From NCBI GenBank assembly GCA_003223215.1, contig QHYH01000093.1, forward strand, positions 1 through 64,000: DNA of 64,000 nucleotides, in the 5' to 3' direction. The position numbers and the translations under genes were made by a program. Shown in pieces: positions 15,450 through 25,007 of the stretch (positions are counted from its first letter, which is position 1; each line of letters begins with the position of its first letter). Under the pieces are notes generated by a model. The model did not search any database and was not told where the DNA came from. It saw only the letters and a list, made by a program, of their open reading frames with translations. The DNA is from Acidobacteriota bacterium (GTDB lineage: Bacteria > Acidobacteriota > Terriglobia > Acidiferrales > UBA7541).

Positions 15450-18400
15450 ATGGAAACTCGGCCCGAATTCTCCAATGCCATCTCGGCGACAGCCAAGGCA
15501 GGCCTGCCCTGGTTTCACCGCCTGTCTAATCCTATTTTATTTTTAATCGTCAGTTTGGCGCTGGTTGGCGGTTATTTGGCATTCACCATTCCCGTCTCCG
15601 TTTTCCCCAGTACCGATTTTCCCCGCATCCTCATCGGCGTGGATAACGGCGTAATGCCGATCGACCAAATGCTCGTGACCATCACGCGTCCTTTGGAGGA
15701 GGCGGTCAACAGCGTTCCCGGACTTCAAAAAGTCACATCGATCACCAGTCGCGGCTCCGCCGAAGTCGACCTGTTTTTTGAGTGGAACAGCGACATGATC
15801 CTGACATTGCAGCGCGTCGACGCCGTCGTCGCCCGCCTGCAGGCGGAGCTTCCTCCGACGGCCAAAGTAGAAACACACCGTATGACGTTCGCTGTTTTTC
15901 CCATCATCGGTTACAGCCTGACTTCAGACACCGTGCCCCCGAACAAGTTGTGGGAAATAGCGACGTACGACCTGAAGCCGCGCATCAACCGGCTCGACGG
16001 TGTCGCCACCGTCATCATCCAGGGCGGGCGGGTACCCGAGTTTCAAGTGACTCCTGATCCCGCCCGGCTTCTCACCGCCGGCATCACCGTCCCCGATATT
16101 CTCGACGCGATTCGCCGCACCAACCTGGTGGACTCGCCGGGTTTGATCGAGCACGACCACCAACTCGTGCTCGGGCTCGTCAGTGGACAAGTGCGAACTC
16201 CGGAGCAGATCGCGCAAATTGTCGTCAAGAACTCACCTGCGGGCGTGCCGATTCGGCTGGGCGACATTTCCTCGATCGCTCCGTCGGTAGCGCCTACTTA
16301 CACGATGGTCACGGCCGACGGGAAACCCGCCGTGCTGCTCAATGTGAACCGCCAGCCCGAAAGCAATACTCTGGCGGTCGCCAACGAAGTGCACGCGCTG
16401 ATCCAAGAGCTTGCTCCCACTCTTCCTTCTGGCGTGCATCTTGAACCGTTCTACGACCAGTCGACCATCGTCCACGATTCCATCTCGAGCGTTCGGGACG
16501 CTGTGCTCCTGGGAATCGTGCTTTCTTCGATCATTCTGGTGCTGTTCCTGCGTGACTGGGGAACTTCGTTCGTGGCCGGCCTGGTGATTCCCGTTACGCT
16601 GCTGATCACTTTCATTGTTTTGAAAGCGACGAATCAAAGCTTCAACCTGATGACCCTGGGCGGTCTCGCCGCCGCAGTGGGCTTGGTCATCGACGACGCC
16701 ATTGTCGTCCTTGAAAATATTGTTTTGCACCGGGACGCCGGGCAAACCCGCCTTCAAGCCATCCAGGGCGCGCTGAAGGAATTGACCGTACCGCTGATCG
16801 GCTCGACGATTACCCCCATCGTCGTCTTTCTTCCCCTGATTTCCACTACCGGCGTGACCGGCACCTTCTTCCGCGCCTTGGCCGTCACCATGACCGTGTC
16901 GCTCCTCACCTCCTTGCTTCTGGCCTTGTCGTGGACTCCGACGCTCAGTCAGTATCTGGTTCGCCGGAAGGATAAGGAAACCGTTTCCGCCGCAGCACCT
17001 TCGGAAGGCCCCAACATGGCGGCGCTCCTTGCTGCGGAAGAAGCGCACCTTTCCGGCTTCTTCGGACGCATCGTGGGTTTCTATACCCGCGCCATGCAAG
17101 CCATCGTCAAGCGCCCCTGGATGTTGGCCGGGAGTTCGGTCGGGATCATCATTCTGTCCTACGTTTGTTACAGCCTGGTGGGCACCGATTTTCTCCCAGA
17201 AATGGATGAAGGAGGATTCATCCTCGATTACTACACTCCGCCGGGGAGCTCCCTCGCGGAATCCAACCGCATCCTCCTGCACATCGAGGATATTCTCCAC
17301 TCCACGCCGGAGGTCGAGAACACCTCGCGCCGAACCGGTATGCAACTAGGTCTTGCGGCCGTCACGGAAGCCAACAACGGCGATTTCACTGTGAAGCTGA
17401 AGAAGGACCGGCAGCGCGGCATTGACGACGTCATCGAGGATGTCCGGTCCGAAATCAAGCACACCGAGCCGGCTGCGGATATCGAATTTGTCCAATTGCT
17501 GCAGGACATGATTGGAGACTTGACGAGCCAGCCCGAGCCGATTGTCATCAGGCTTTTCTCTCAGGACGGCAAACTTCTGAACGACACCGCCCCGCGCGTT
17601 GCGGATGCGATTGGAAAGATTCAAATTGGGAAATCGCGTCCCGTTGTGGATGTTCTCGACGGGGTGGAGAACACGATCAGCGGTCCGGCCGTGACCTTCC
17701 AGGTGAATCCCACCGTCGCGGCCCGCGCCGGATTCACTCTGGAGGAAGTCGCTGTGGACGCCTCCGCCGTGCTCGAAGGTGAACCCGCGGCGACACCGGT
17801 CGTTCTGAATGACCGAGCCTACACCATTCGCGTGCGCTTTCCTGATGAGAACCGGTCTTCGCTCGATCGCATGACCAACACCTTGCTGACCAGTGCGAGT
17901 GGGCACACCGCCACGCTCGGTTCGCTCGCGACCGTCACCAGCGACCCCGGCGAAACGGAAATTCGACGCGAGAATTTGCAGCGCCTTGTCCAAGTCACGG
18001 CCCGCTTGGAAGGCGTGGACATGGGGACGGGGGTTGCTGCCGTACAGAAAGCCGTCCGCGACATGCATCTTCCCTCCTCCATCCGCATCCAGTACGGCGG
18101 GCTATATGAAGAGGATCGGAAATCCTCGCGCGATTTGATGATGGTTCTGCTATTGGCTCTCTTGCTTCTGTTTGCCGTGCTTCTGTTTGAGTTCCGGACC
18201 TTTTCCGCACCCACGGCGATCTTGACTTCGGCGTTGCTCTCCACGTTTGGCGGTTTTCTGGCGTTGCTGCTTACGAGTACGACGTTTAACGTCGCGTCAC
18301 GAATGGGCATGATCATGGTCATCGGCATCGTCGCCAAGAACGGCATTTTATTGCTCGACGCCGAACACCGTTTCCGCGACCTCGGATTTTCTCCCAAAGA

Positions 18401-18629
18401 AGCTATGATTCAAGCGGGCCGCCGGCGCCTGCGTCCCATCGCCATGACCGCGCTTGCGACGGTAGCCGGCATGCTGCCATTGGCGTTCGGGATAGGCGCC
18501 GGTTCCGAGATGCTGAAGCCCCTGGCGATTGTTGTGATTGGCGGCTTGCTCAGCTCAATGGTCCTTTCACTGGTCTTCACTCCGGCGATCCATTTCTATT
18601 TGCGCCCGCGAAAAACGGCAGCTGCATAA
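15450..18629 (+). CDS. RND-family efflux transporter permease (HAE1-like)
   Basis: This is a 1059-residue inner-membrane proton-driven pump with the RND layout: TM1 (ILFLIVSLALVGGYLAF), a large periplasmic loop, TM2-7, a second loop and TM8-12. The proton-relay segment reads GLVIDDAIVVLENI in TM4, as in the hydrophobe/amphiphile (HAE1) branch. It lacks the N-terminal signature of the heavy-metal CusA branch, so drug-, solvent- or lipid-like substrates are more likely than metal ions. It is the last gene of the operon. About 70 bp after the stop begins the Pho-like repeat region that belongs to the next unit. Confidence 0.92.
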   Translation: METRPEFSNAISATAKAGLPWFHRLSNPILFLIVSLALVGGYLAFTIPVSVFPSTDFPRILIGVDNGVMPIDQMLVTITRPLEEAVNSVPGLQKVTSITSRGSAEVDLFFEWNSDMILTLQRVDAVVARLQAELPPTAKVETHRMTFAVFPIIGYSLTSDTVPPNKLWEIATYDLKPRINRLDGVATVIIQGGRVPEFQVTPDPARLLTAGITVPDILDAIRRTNLVDSPGLIEHDHQLVLGLVSGQVRTPEQIAQIVVKNSPAGVPIRLGDISSIAPSVAPTYTMVTADGKPAVLLNVNRQPESNTLAVANEVHALIQELAPTLPSGVHLEPFYDQSTIVHDSISSVRDAVLLGIVLSSIILVLFLRDWGTSFVAGLVIPVTLLITFIVLKATNQSFNLMTLGGLAAAVGLVIDDAIVVLENIVLHRDAGQTRLQAIQGALKELTVPLIGSTITPIVVFLPLISTTGVTGTFFRALAVTMTVSLLTSLLLALSWTPTLSQYLVRRKDKETVSAAAPSEGPNMAALLAAEEAHLSGFFGRIVGFYTRAMQAIVKRPWMLAGSSVGIIILSYVCYSLVGTDFLPEMDEGGFILDYYTPPGSSLAESNRILLHIEDILHSTPEVENTSRRTGMQLGLAAVTEANNGDFTVKLKKDRQRGIDDVIEDVRSEIKHTEPAADIEFVQLLQDMIGDLTSQPEPIVIRLFSQDGKLLNDTAPRVADAIGKIQIGKSRPVVDVLDGVENTISGPAVTFQVNPTVAARAGFTLEEVAVDASAVLEGEPAATPVVLNDRAYTIRVRFPDENRSSLDRMTNTLLTSASGHTATLGSLATVTSDPGETEIRRENLQRLVQVTARLEGVDMGTGVAAVQKAVRDMHLPSSIRIQYGGLYEEDRKSSRDLMMVLLLALLLLFAVLLFEFRTFSAPTAILTSALLSTFGGFLALLLTSTTFNVASRMGMIMVIGIVAKNGILLLDAEHRFRDLGFSPKEAMIQAGRRRLRPIAMTALATVAGMLPLAFGIGAGSEMLKPLAIVVIGGLLSSMVLSLVFTPAIHFYLRPRKTAAA

Positions 18630-18702
18630 ATCCCGTAAATCCCGCGAAATACGCCGGGTGCGGCGTTGTTTGAACGAAGCTTGCTAATATTTAGGGCTCG
18701 CC

Positions 18703-18753
18703 CTTTCATGTCTTTCTAATCCTCCTTTCATCTCGCTGTCATAAACCTGGCGT
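18703..18753 (+). promoter_or_regulatory. Pho-box-like array of five 7-bp half-sites with exact 11-bp period
   Basis: Five heptamers are spaced by exactly four bases: CTTTCAT (18703), TTCTAAT (18714), CTTTCAT (18725), CTGTCAT (18736) and CTGGCGT (18747). CTGTCAT-N4-CTG(T/G)... is the classical PhoB recognition pattern (direct 7-bp repeats every 11 bp). The array lies 137 bp upstream of the TonB receptor and its phosphatase neighbour, whose functions fit phosphate starvation. The periodicity is seen directly; PhoB binding is inference. A -10 element could not be placed confidently. Confidence 0.6.
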
Positions 18754-18889
18754 TAACTCCGCTCCACTGGGACCGACGGTGTGTGCTAGAGCGATGTGAA
18801 CCTGGGAATTTTCTAATGGCTCGCCAACTTCCCTGGACACTTCGCCACGGAGACTCATTGCGAATCCGGTTGCGATTGAAGGAGTTACT

Positions 18890-21787
18890 ATGCGAACTTT
18901 TGCCGGTTTCCTGCTCTCGCTGGTTGGTTTGTTTTTGCTTTACCCGCCTGCCCATGCGCAGACAGAACGCACTGCGGGACAGGAACGACCTGGAGCAATC
19001 ACTGGTAAGGTAACCGATTCAGGTGGTGCCGTCCTGCAAAGCGCAAAAGTCAAGGTGGAACCTGGCCCCATCGACGCCCTATCGGATGCTCAAGGGCAAT
19101 TTCTCATAAGCGGCCTCGCCCCCGGCACTTACACAGTGACCATCCGGTATGTCGGATTCAATACCTTCACCAAGAGCGTTATGGTTTCGGCAGCGCAAGT
19201 CGCGAATGTGAACGCACAACTTGGGGTCGCTTCCCAAAACCTGGAAGTGTTGGTCACGGCAGAGCGGGCCTCCGGCGAAGCGGAGGAGGTCAACCGCCAG
19301 CGCAACGCAGACAACGTCGTCCAAGTGCTTACCTCGGATGTTATCCGCAGCCTTCCCAACGCCAACATGGCTGACGCCCTCGGCAGACTGCCGAGCGTCA
19401 CCATCGAACGCGACGAAGGCGAGGGTAAGTACGTGCAGGTTCGCGGCACCGAACCGCGCCTTACCAACACCACCATTGACGGCATCAACGTTCCTTCACC
19501 GGAATCCGGTGTTCGGCAGATCAAATTCGACACCATTCCCGCCGACATCGTCGAGTCCGTCGAAATCAACAAGACCTTGCAGGCCAACATGGATGGCGAT
19601 GGCATCGGCGGCTCCATTAATCTGGTCACCAAGACTGCGGGAGAACGGTCCACCATGAACTTCAGCAGCATGGCTGGATACACTCCGATTCTCGGGGGGC
19701 GCGGCCTTACGGAAAACACCGGGACGCTCGGCCAGCGTTTCGGTGCGGACAAGCGCTTCGGCATCCTCTTCGGGGGCTCTTACGACTGGAATGGCCGCGG
19801 CATTGACGACACCGAACCAGTTCCAGACATTGCCACTTTCCCCAACGGCACCGAGGCCCGCTACTTCGAGGCTGCCGACATTCGCGAATACCGCTACTAC
19901 CGCAGCCGCGGGGGTGTCGCTGGGAGCGCGGATTACAAGATTGCTGACGGATCCAACATCTACGCCCGTCTCTTGTACTCGGACTTTCACAACTATGGCG
20001 ATCGCTGGGTCTATTCTCTGACCGACAACACAACCGGTATTCTTCTGCAAGGGGCAAACGGCTGTGCAACAGATCCCACAACCGGACTAACGACGCAACC
20101 CTGCACCGGCGTTCCCTCCTTCAACGACCAAATTCGCCGACCGGATTACGCCGTAGGAAGTCTTTTGCTCGGTGGCAAGCACGTGCTCTCTACGACGTGG
20201 TACGCCTGGGACGTTTCCGCATCGCGTTCCCGCCAGATCGGCCAGGTGGGCGATCGCACGGCTTCTTTTGCTTCCGGTTTGGCTTCCAGCTCCTGCCAAT
20301 ATGACTTAGCCAACACCACAAGTCTCTACTTGCCTCAGTGGACCCCGAGCTGTTTTACGGAAGCTTATCAACAACAAAGCGATTTCCCGCTGACTCGCAT
20401 GCAAGTGAACAACGGCCTGACCGCGCAACTGAACCTCCAGGGCACAGGAGCCATGGCCAAGCGCTATCACTTGGGTTCTCGCTTGGCCACCATCGAATTC
20501 GGAGGCAAGTTCCGCAACGGGCATAAATTCGCCAACACCTCGACAGACGACTATGACCCCTCCGGAACCGGTGCACCCCTTCAGCTGGGATCCTTCCCCA
20601 ATAGTTTCTCCAACAGCGACTACTATCAAGGGGCCTACAAATTGGGGCCCAATCCCAGCTTCAACGCCATCTACTCCGCCTTTCGGGCCGACTTAGCCGC
20701 GAATCCGTCCAATTACACACTGACCCACGACATCTCGAGCCAATTCAACTTGGTTGAACAAGTCGCTGCTGGCTACGTGATGCACACCATCGATTTCAAC
20801 AAGGTCCGCTTGGTCGCCGGCGTGCGTTTTGAAAACACCAATCTCAATACTGCCGCACGCATCTTCGATGGGAACGGCAACTTCCTTGGAATCAGTAATA
20901 ATAACGGCTCTTATTTGAAGACTTTGCCGAGTGCCTCTCTCCGATTCACCCTCGGCAAGGACACTTACCTGCGCACCGTCTATAGCCGGGGCCTCTCGCG
21001 TCCTGATCCTCAAGACATTGCTCAAGCCGTCTCGTACAATTTCATTGGCCCGAATGACCCGAGGAACTCCGTCTCCCTCGGCAACCCCAGCCTCCGCGCC
21101 GAATCGTCGTCCAACGTGGACGTCCTGATCGAACATTACATCAACCCTTTTGGAATGGTTACCGCCGGTTACTTCTACAAGAACTTGACCGAGCCGATCG
21201 TTTCGCGGACCGGAATCATTGCCAATTATCAACCCCCGGTTCCGGGGGCCCCGGCGGGCTCATACACGGTCACCCAGCCATTCAATGCGGGGAGCGCCTG
21301 GATCAATGGTTTTGAAGCAGCGTACCTCCAGCATTTATCCTTCATGCCTGGAGTGCTGAAGGGACTCGGCTTTTCCGCAAATTACGGCTACACGGCATCG
21401 CGGATCGCTTTCGGGCCCGATTTCGGTCGCGCCGATCATCCCCGGCTCCTGCGCAACGCCCCGAATAGCTGGAATATCAGTCCTACCTACGACCGTGGTC
21501 GAATCTCCGCTCGCGTTGGTTTGTCTTACAATCAGGCGAATATAGCTGGGTATGGGAACGGTCCCACCGGTCCGTTTGGCGACAACTATTTCTACTCGCA
21601 TCTGCAGTTCGATGCCCAGGGCAGCGTGAGACTGGCGAATGGCCTTCAGTTCATCATGTATGGCCTGAATATCAACAACGAGGTTTTCGGCTTCTACAAC
21701 GGCAGCCCGCAATACATGGTCCAGCGCGAATACTACCGGCCGACTATTGCCGCGGGCGTCCGCTGGTCGCCGCTGCACGAAAAATAG
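18890..21787 (+). CDS. TonB-dependent receptor with N-terminal carboxypeptidase-regulatory-like domain
   Basis: This is a 965-residue outer-membrane receptor. A signal peptide (to about residue 24, cleavage after AHA) is followed by a CarboxypepD_reg-like beta-sandwich (GAITGKVTDSGGAVLQSAKV ... GLAPGTYTVTIRYVGF). A plug domain follows (DVIRSLPNANMADALGRLPSV, VQVRGTEPRLTNTTIDG, GDGIGGSINLVT) and then a beta-barrel ending in an aromatic-rich strand. The plug text resembles the Xanthomonas-type TonB receptors of oligotrophs. The start is set by AAGGAG before the ATG at 18890. With a five-unit Pho-like array upstream and a secreted phosphatase gene 11 bp downstream, the likely cargo is a phosphorylated compound. 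The substrate is inferred, not shown. Confidence 0.9.
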   Translation: MRTFAGFLLSLVGLFLLYPPAHAQTERTAGQERPGAITGKVTDSGGAVLQSAKVKVEPGPIDALSDAQGQFLISGLAPGTYTVTIRYVGFNTFTKSVMVSAAQVANVNAQLGVASQNLEVLVTAERASGEAEEVNRQRNADNVVQVLTSDVIRSLPNANMADALGRLPSVTIERDEGEGKYVQVRGTEPRLTNTTIDGINVPSPESGVRQIKFDTIPADIVESVEINKTLQANMDGDGIGGSINLVTKTAGERSTMNFSSMAGYTPILGGRGLTENTGTLGQRFGADKRFGILFGGSYDWNGRGIDDTEPVPDIATFPNGTEARYFEAADIREYRYYRSRGGVAGSADYKIADGSNIYARLLYSDFHNYGDRWVYSLTDNTTGILLQGANGCATDPTTGLTTQPCTGVPSFNDQIRRPDYAVGSLLLGGKHVLSTTWYAWDVSASRSRQIGQVGDRTASFASGLASSSCQYDLANTTSLYLPQWTPSCFTEAYQQQSDFPLTRMQVNNGLTAQLNLQGTGAMAKRYHLGSRLATIEFGGKFRNGHKFANTSTDDYDPSGTGAPLQLGSFPNSFSNSDYYQGAYKLGPNPSFNAIYSAFRADLAANPSNYTLTHDISSQFNLVEQVAAGYVMHTIDFNKVRLVAGVRFENTNLNTAARIFDGNGNFLGISNNNGSYLKTLPSASLRFTLGKDTYLRTVYSRGLSRPDPQDIAQAVSYNFIGPNDPRNSVSLGNPSLRAESSSNVDVLIEHYINPFGMVTAGYFYKNLTEPIVSRTGIIANYQPPVPGAPAGSYTVTQPFNAGSAWINGFEAAYLQHLSFMPGVLKGLGFSANYGYTASRIAFGPDFGRADHPRLLRNAPNSWNISPTYDRGRISARVGLSYNQANIAGYGNGPTGPFGDNYFYSHLQFDAQGSVRLANGLQFIMYGLNINNEVFGFYNGSPQYMVQREYYRPTIAAGVRWSPLHEK

Positions 21788-21798
21788 TCGCGCGGCAA

Positions 21799-22731
21799 AT
21801 GAGGACTCACCGAACGATGCGCAAGACTTGGCATCAAAATGCCCTGATTTTCGTTGTGATCCTTGTTCCGGTTTCTTTTTTTGGAAATGCGGGATCGCGT
21901 CGCGATGGTTGGCTCGCGCCACAAAACGATCAGGTCACCGTATTGGTGGGAGCGGGCGACATCGCCGACTGCCGAAATCTCGCTGGCGCAGAAGCCACGG
22001 CCAAATTACTGGACCGGATTTCCGGAACGGTAATGGCCGTCGGCGACCTCGCGTATCCGGACGGCAGCACGGGAAATTTCGTCTGCTACGACAAGACCTG
22101 GGGCCGCGCGAGATTGCGCACGCGGCCTGCGCCGGGCAATCATGAGTTTCATTCCTCCCGCGCCACACCCTATTTTGATTATTTTGGTGTGTTTGCCGGC
22201 GATGAGAAGACGGGCTACTACAGCTACGATCTAGGCGCGTGGCACATCATTGTGTTGAACAGTGAGTGCAAAGACATCGGCGGTTGCGAAGCTGGCTCAC
22301 CCCAGGAGAGATGGCTTCGCGCGGACCTGGCCTCCCATCCCGTGGCCTGCACGCTGGCCTATTGGCACAAGCCGCTGTTTAGTTCCGGCAGCGCCCACGG
22401 CACCGATTTGACCATGAAGCCCCTGTGGGATGCGCTCTACCAAGCCAACGCCGACGTGGTGGTCAACGGCCACGACCACGACTACGAGCGCTTTGCCCCC
22501 CAAACCCCGGAAGGCGCCCCTGATTCGGCTCGTGGCATTCGTGAATTTGTTGTCGGCACCGGCGGGAAGGGCCTTCGCCCGTTTAGCGCACCGAAGCCCA
22601 ACAGCGAAGCGGGCAACGCCGAGGCTTTCGGAGTGCTGAAGCTCACGCTTCACGCTAACGGCTACGACTGGCAATTCATTCCAGAAGAAGGCAAGAGCTA
22701 CACCGACTCAGGCAGCGGCGCCTGCCACTAA
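21799..22731 (+). CDS. Secreted calcineurin-like metallophosphoesterase (purple-acid-phosphatase-like)
   Basis: This 310-residue exported phosphatase has the five metallophosphoesterase blocks in order: GAGDIADC, MAVGDLAYPDG, APGNHEF, YWHKPL and NGHDHDYER. They provide the Asp/His/Asn ligands of a two-metal centre. A hydrophobic segment near the N-terminus (NALIFVVILVPVSFF) is a signal peptide or anchor. A second ATG at 21817 is a possible alternative start. The gene lies 11 bp after the TonB receptor stop, probably in the same transcript. Together they suggest periplasmic or surface dephosphorylation of a phosphate ester coupled to uptake. Confidence 0.88.
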   Translation: MRTHRTMRKTWHQNALIFVVILVPVSFFGNAGSRRDGWLAPQNDQVTVLVGAGDIADCRNLAGAEATAKLLDRISGTVMAVGDLAYPDGSTGNFVCYDKTWGRARLRTRPAPGNHEFHSSRATPYFDYFGVFAGDEKTGYYSYDLGAWHIIVLNSECKDIGGCEAGSPQERWLRADLASHPVACTLAYWHKPLFSSGSAHGTDLTMKPLWDALYQANADVVVNGHDHDYERFAPQTPEGAPDSARGIREFVVGTGGKGLRPFSAPKPNSEAGNAEAFGVLKLTLHANGYDWQFIPEEGKSYTDSGSGACH

Positions 22732-22899
22732 TCTCGAAACCACTGTTTCTTCACTCCACCGCTTTGAGGAAGCTTGCCTGCGCGCAAGAGGCCTTATGGG
22801 TGCGCAGCACTGCCGGGCCCTTTAAATGCTCTTGCCAAAGAAACAGTCGCTCGTCACTCTTCTCGTCGCGCTTTGCCTTTTTGTGGCACAGTATTGTGG

Positions 22900-24147
22900 A
22901 TGGCAGCTTCTGAGAACTCCAGCGCCTCCGGGCGAATCGCTTTTACCTACCCAAGTTTCGTTTTCTATCAGTTGGCACGCGTGTTTATCGTCCTCTCGGG
23001 CGAAATGCAATCCGTCGCAGTCGGGTGGGAAATCTATGAAATTACTCGCCGGCCCCTCGCGCTTGGCTTGGTCGGCCTGGTGCAATTTCTGCCCGGCATT
23101 CTGCTTTTTCTCGTGGCCGGTCACGCGGCGGATCGTTACGACCGGCGCAAGCTGATTGTCCTGTGCTATTGTGGCTCCTCGGTTTGTTCGGCCGCGCTAC
23201 TGTTTCTCACGCTGGGCGGTTACGGTTCCACCTACCCCATCTATGCGGTCCTGTTCTTCGTGGGTGTCGCGCGTGCCTTCAGCGGACCGGCCACGCGCTC
23301 GCTGCTTCCTCAATTGGTTCCCGCGAAAGACTTTCAGAACGCCGTCGCCTGGGCTTCGGTTTTCTTCCAGGGCACAGTCATTCTGAGCCCTTCACTTGGA
23401 GGAATTATTTACGCTATCGCCCGCGGCCCCGCAGCGGTTTACGCACTTTCTCTTTTCGGGGCGATCGTGGCCGCCGTGTGCGCTGCAAAAATAAGAGTTC
23501 AATCTACCGGGCGCGCGCCAGAGCCGTTGAATTGGCAATCCACGCTGGCCGGCCTTCATTACATTTGGCGCGAGAAAATGATTCTCGGCTCCATCTCTTT
23601 GGATTTGTTCGCCGTTCTTCTGGGAGGCGCGGTCGCGCTGCTTCCCGTCTATGCCAAGGAAATTCTCATGACCGGTCCTTGGGGCCTCGGGCTCTTGCGC
23701 AGCGCCCCCGCTGTCGGCGCGGGCGTTATGGCCATGTTGCTCGCGCACAAGCCGCTGGGTCGCCAGGCAGGTTCCCGAATGCTGTGGTGCGTCGCAGGAT
23801 TCGGCTTGGCCACCGTCTTTTTCGGAATTTCCCGAAATCTCTTCGTCTCGCTGTGTGCGCTCTTTCTCGTAGGAGCCAGCGACATGGTCAGCGTCATGGT
23901 TCGCCAAGTGTTCATCCAGTTGGGCACGCCCGATAAAATGCGCGGCCGCGTCAACGCCGTGGATTCCGTTTTCGTCGGCGCTTCGAACGAGCTTGGCCAG
24001 TTCGAATCCGGTCTCACCGCTCACTGGTTTGGCACCGTACCGGCGGTGGTTCTGGGCGGGGTGGGCGCCATTCTGGTCACCGTTTTGTGGGCCTGGTGGT
24101 TTCCCGAATTACGAAAGTCGCAGGAGGTAGAACAATTCGCGGATTGA
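22900..24147 (+). CDS. MFS transporter (EntS/MFS_3-like exporter)
   Basis: This is a 415-residue inner-membrane major facilitator with about 12 hydrophobic helices. Loop 2-3 carries GHAADRYDRRKLIVL, the conserved MFS motif A region. The second half has PDKMRGRVNAVDSVF, a motif shared by the enterobactin exporter EntS and related MFS_3 proteins. The ATG at 22900 is chosen because family similarity starts there (FTYPSFVFYQLARVF); the frame extends 42 codons upstream without conserved text. No ribosome site is evident. The gene follows the phosphatase by 168 bp and is probably separate from that unit. Substrate is unknown. Confidence 0.85.
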   Translation: MAASENSSASGRIAFTYPSFVFYQLARVFIVLSGEMQSVAVGWEIYEITRRPLALGLVGLVQFLPGILLFLVAGHAADRYDRRKLIVLCYCGSSVCSAALLFLTLGGYGSTYPIYAVLFFVGVARAFSGPATRSLLPQLVPAKDFQNAVAWASVFFQGTVILSPSLGGIIYAIARGPAAVYALSLFGAIVAAVCAAKIRVQSTGRAPEPLNWQSTLAGLHYIWREKMILGSISLDLFAVLLGGAVALLPVYAKEILMTGPWGLGLLRSAPAVGAGVMAMLLAHKPLGRQAGSRMLWCVAGFGLATVFFGISRNLFVSLCALFLVGASDMVSVMVRQVFIQLGTPDKMRGRVNAVDSVFVGASNELGQFESGLTAHWFGTVPAVVLGGVGAILVTVLWAWWFPELRKSQEVEQFAD

Positions 24148-24182
24148 CCGCTTCGCCTGAATTTACCAGGTGGGCCGTAAAA

Positions 24183-24204
24183 CCTCGGCGTTTTTAGGCC
24201 GAGG
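24183..24204 (+). terminator. Hairpin after the MFS gene
   Basis: CCTCGGC (24183-24189) and GCCGAGG (24198-24204) form a perfect 7-bp stem with an 8-base loop, 35 bp after the MFS stop. There is no clean T-run, only a T/C-rich stretch about 15 bp later, so it may be a weak terminator. The remainder up to 24404 shows no gene. Confidence 0.4.
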
Positions 24205-24404
24205 ATATAAGGCCCCTCTTTCTTTTCCTCCCGAACTGCTCTCTATTTCTGTCCGAACGACCTATGGGCGGGCAGCCCAAAAGTAAAGCCTCTTCGTGGT
24301 CCTCCGCTGAAGTAGGGCGGTTGTGGGAGGAACCCACCGAAGCCATCTCGGAAAAACAAACCGAGAGGCCGTAGGAATCCTCGCCGCTTGCGGCGGGGAG
24401 GATG

Positions 24405-25007
24405 TCAATTTTTCTTTGCCTTGGATTCTTTCGCAGGCTTCGTTTCTTTTGCCGGCTTTTCTTCCATCCCGGGCATGGCCATGGCCATCGGCGTGGCATT
24501 TCCGGCAAACAGCTCTTTTTTCACGGACTCGGTAATTTTGTCCGCGTTCTTTACCAGCATCGTCGCCTGCCAAATCTCCTTCTCCGGGATCTGGCCCTTG
24601 AATGCCGGCATTCCCGTCATGCGAATCCCGTTTTCGACTTTCCAATAGGTCTCCCATGGCTCATCATCGGTCACGCCGACTCCGTGAAACAGTTGCGGCG
24701 GCGCGGGAAACATCCCTTGCGAAACGGCCGATTTGGGCTCGCCCGGCAGGCCGTGGCACGTGGCGCACTGCTCTTTGTATACCTTCGAGCCGGCGATCAG
24801 ATTCGCTTCATCCGCGGGCACCATCGGCTGCGGGTGCGGCAACTTATTTAGGTAGGCATGGAGCGCGCTTTTCGCCAGTTTTCTCTCAAGCGGCATCGGA
24901 GATGCGGAAGTCGCGACCGGTGCGAAACCCCACGAAAAGTAAACGTACATGCCCCCTGCAACCAACAGAATGGCAACCACGATTCCGAGGATGAAACCCT
25001 TAGCCAT
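24405..25007 (-). CDS. Membrane-anchored monoheme cytochrome c
   Basis: This is a 200-residue c-type cytochrome. The N-terminal helix (ILGIVVAILLVAGGMYVYF) anchors it to the membrane, and the heme site CATCH lies about residue 86. GMPAFKGQIPEKEIWQ is the C-terminal helix region carrying a candidate axial Met. The last about 35 residues are a Lys/Glu/Pro-rich tail with PAKE repeats after a Met-rich segment, unusual for a redox domain. The ATG at 25007 has AGGAG eight bases upstream. It is monocistronic and transcribed toward the MFS gene; its redox partner is not in the neighbourhood. Confidence 0.88.
   Translation of the reverse strand: MAKGFILGIVVAILLVAGGMYVYFSWGFAPVATSASPMPLERKLAKSALHAYLNKLPHPQPMVPADEANLIAGSKVYKEQCATCHGLPGEPKSAVSQGMFPAPPQLFHGVGVTDDEPWETYWKVENGIRMTGMPAFKGQIPEKEIWQATMLVKNADKITESVKKELFAGNATPMAMAMPGMEEKPAKETKPAKESKAKKN

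Noticed and set aside
16233-17345. Long minus-strand frame within the first RND permease
   Set aside because: Antisense to a clearly coding gene, with low-complexity His/Gly/Gln-rich product.
15450-18629. CusA-type heavy-metal RND assignment
   Set aside because: TM4 reads GLVIDDAIVVLENI, which fits the HAE1 branch, and the adaptor and kinase lack obvious metal-binding Met/His motifs.
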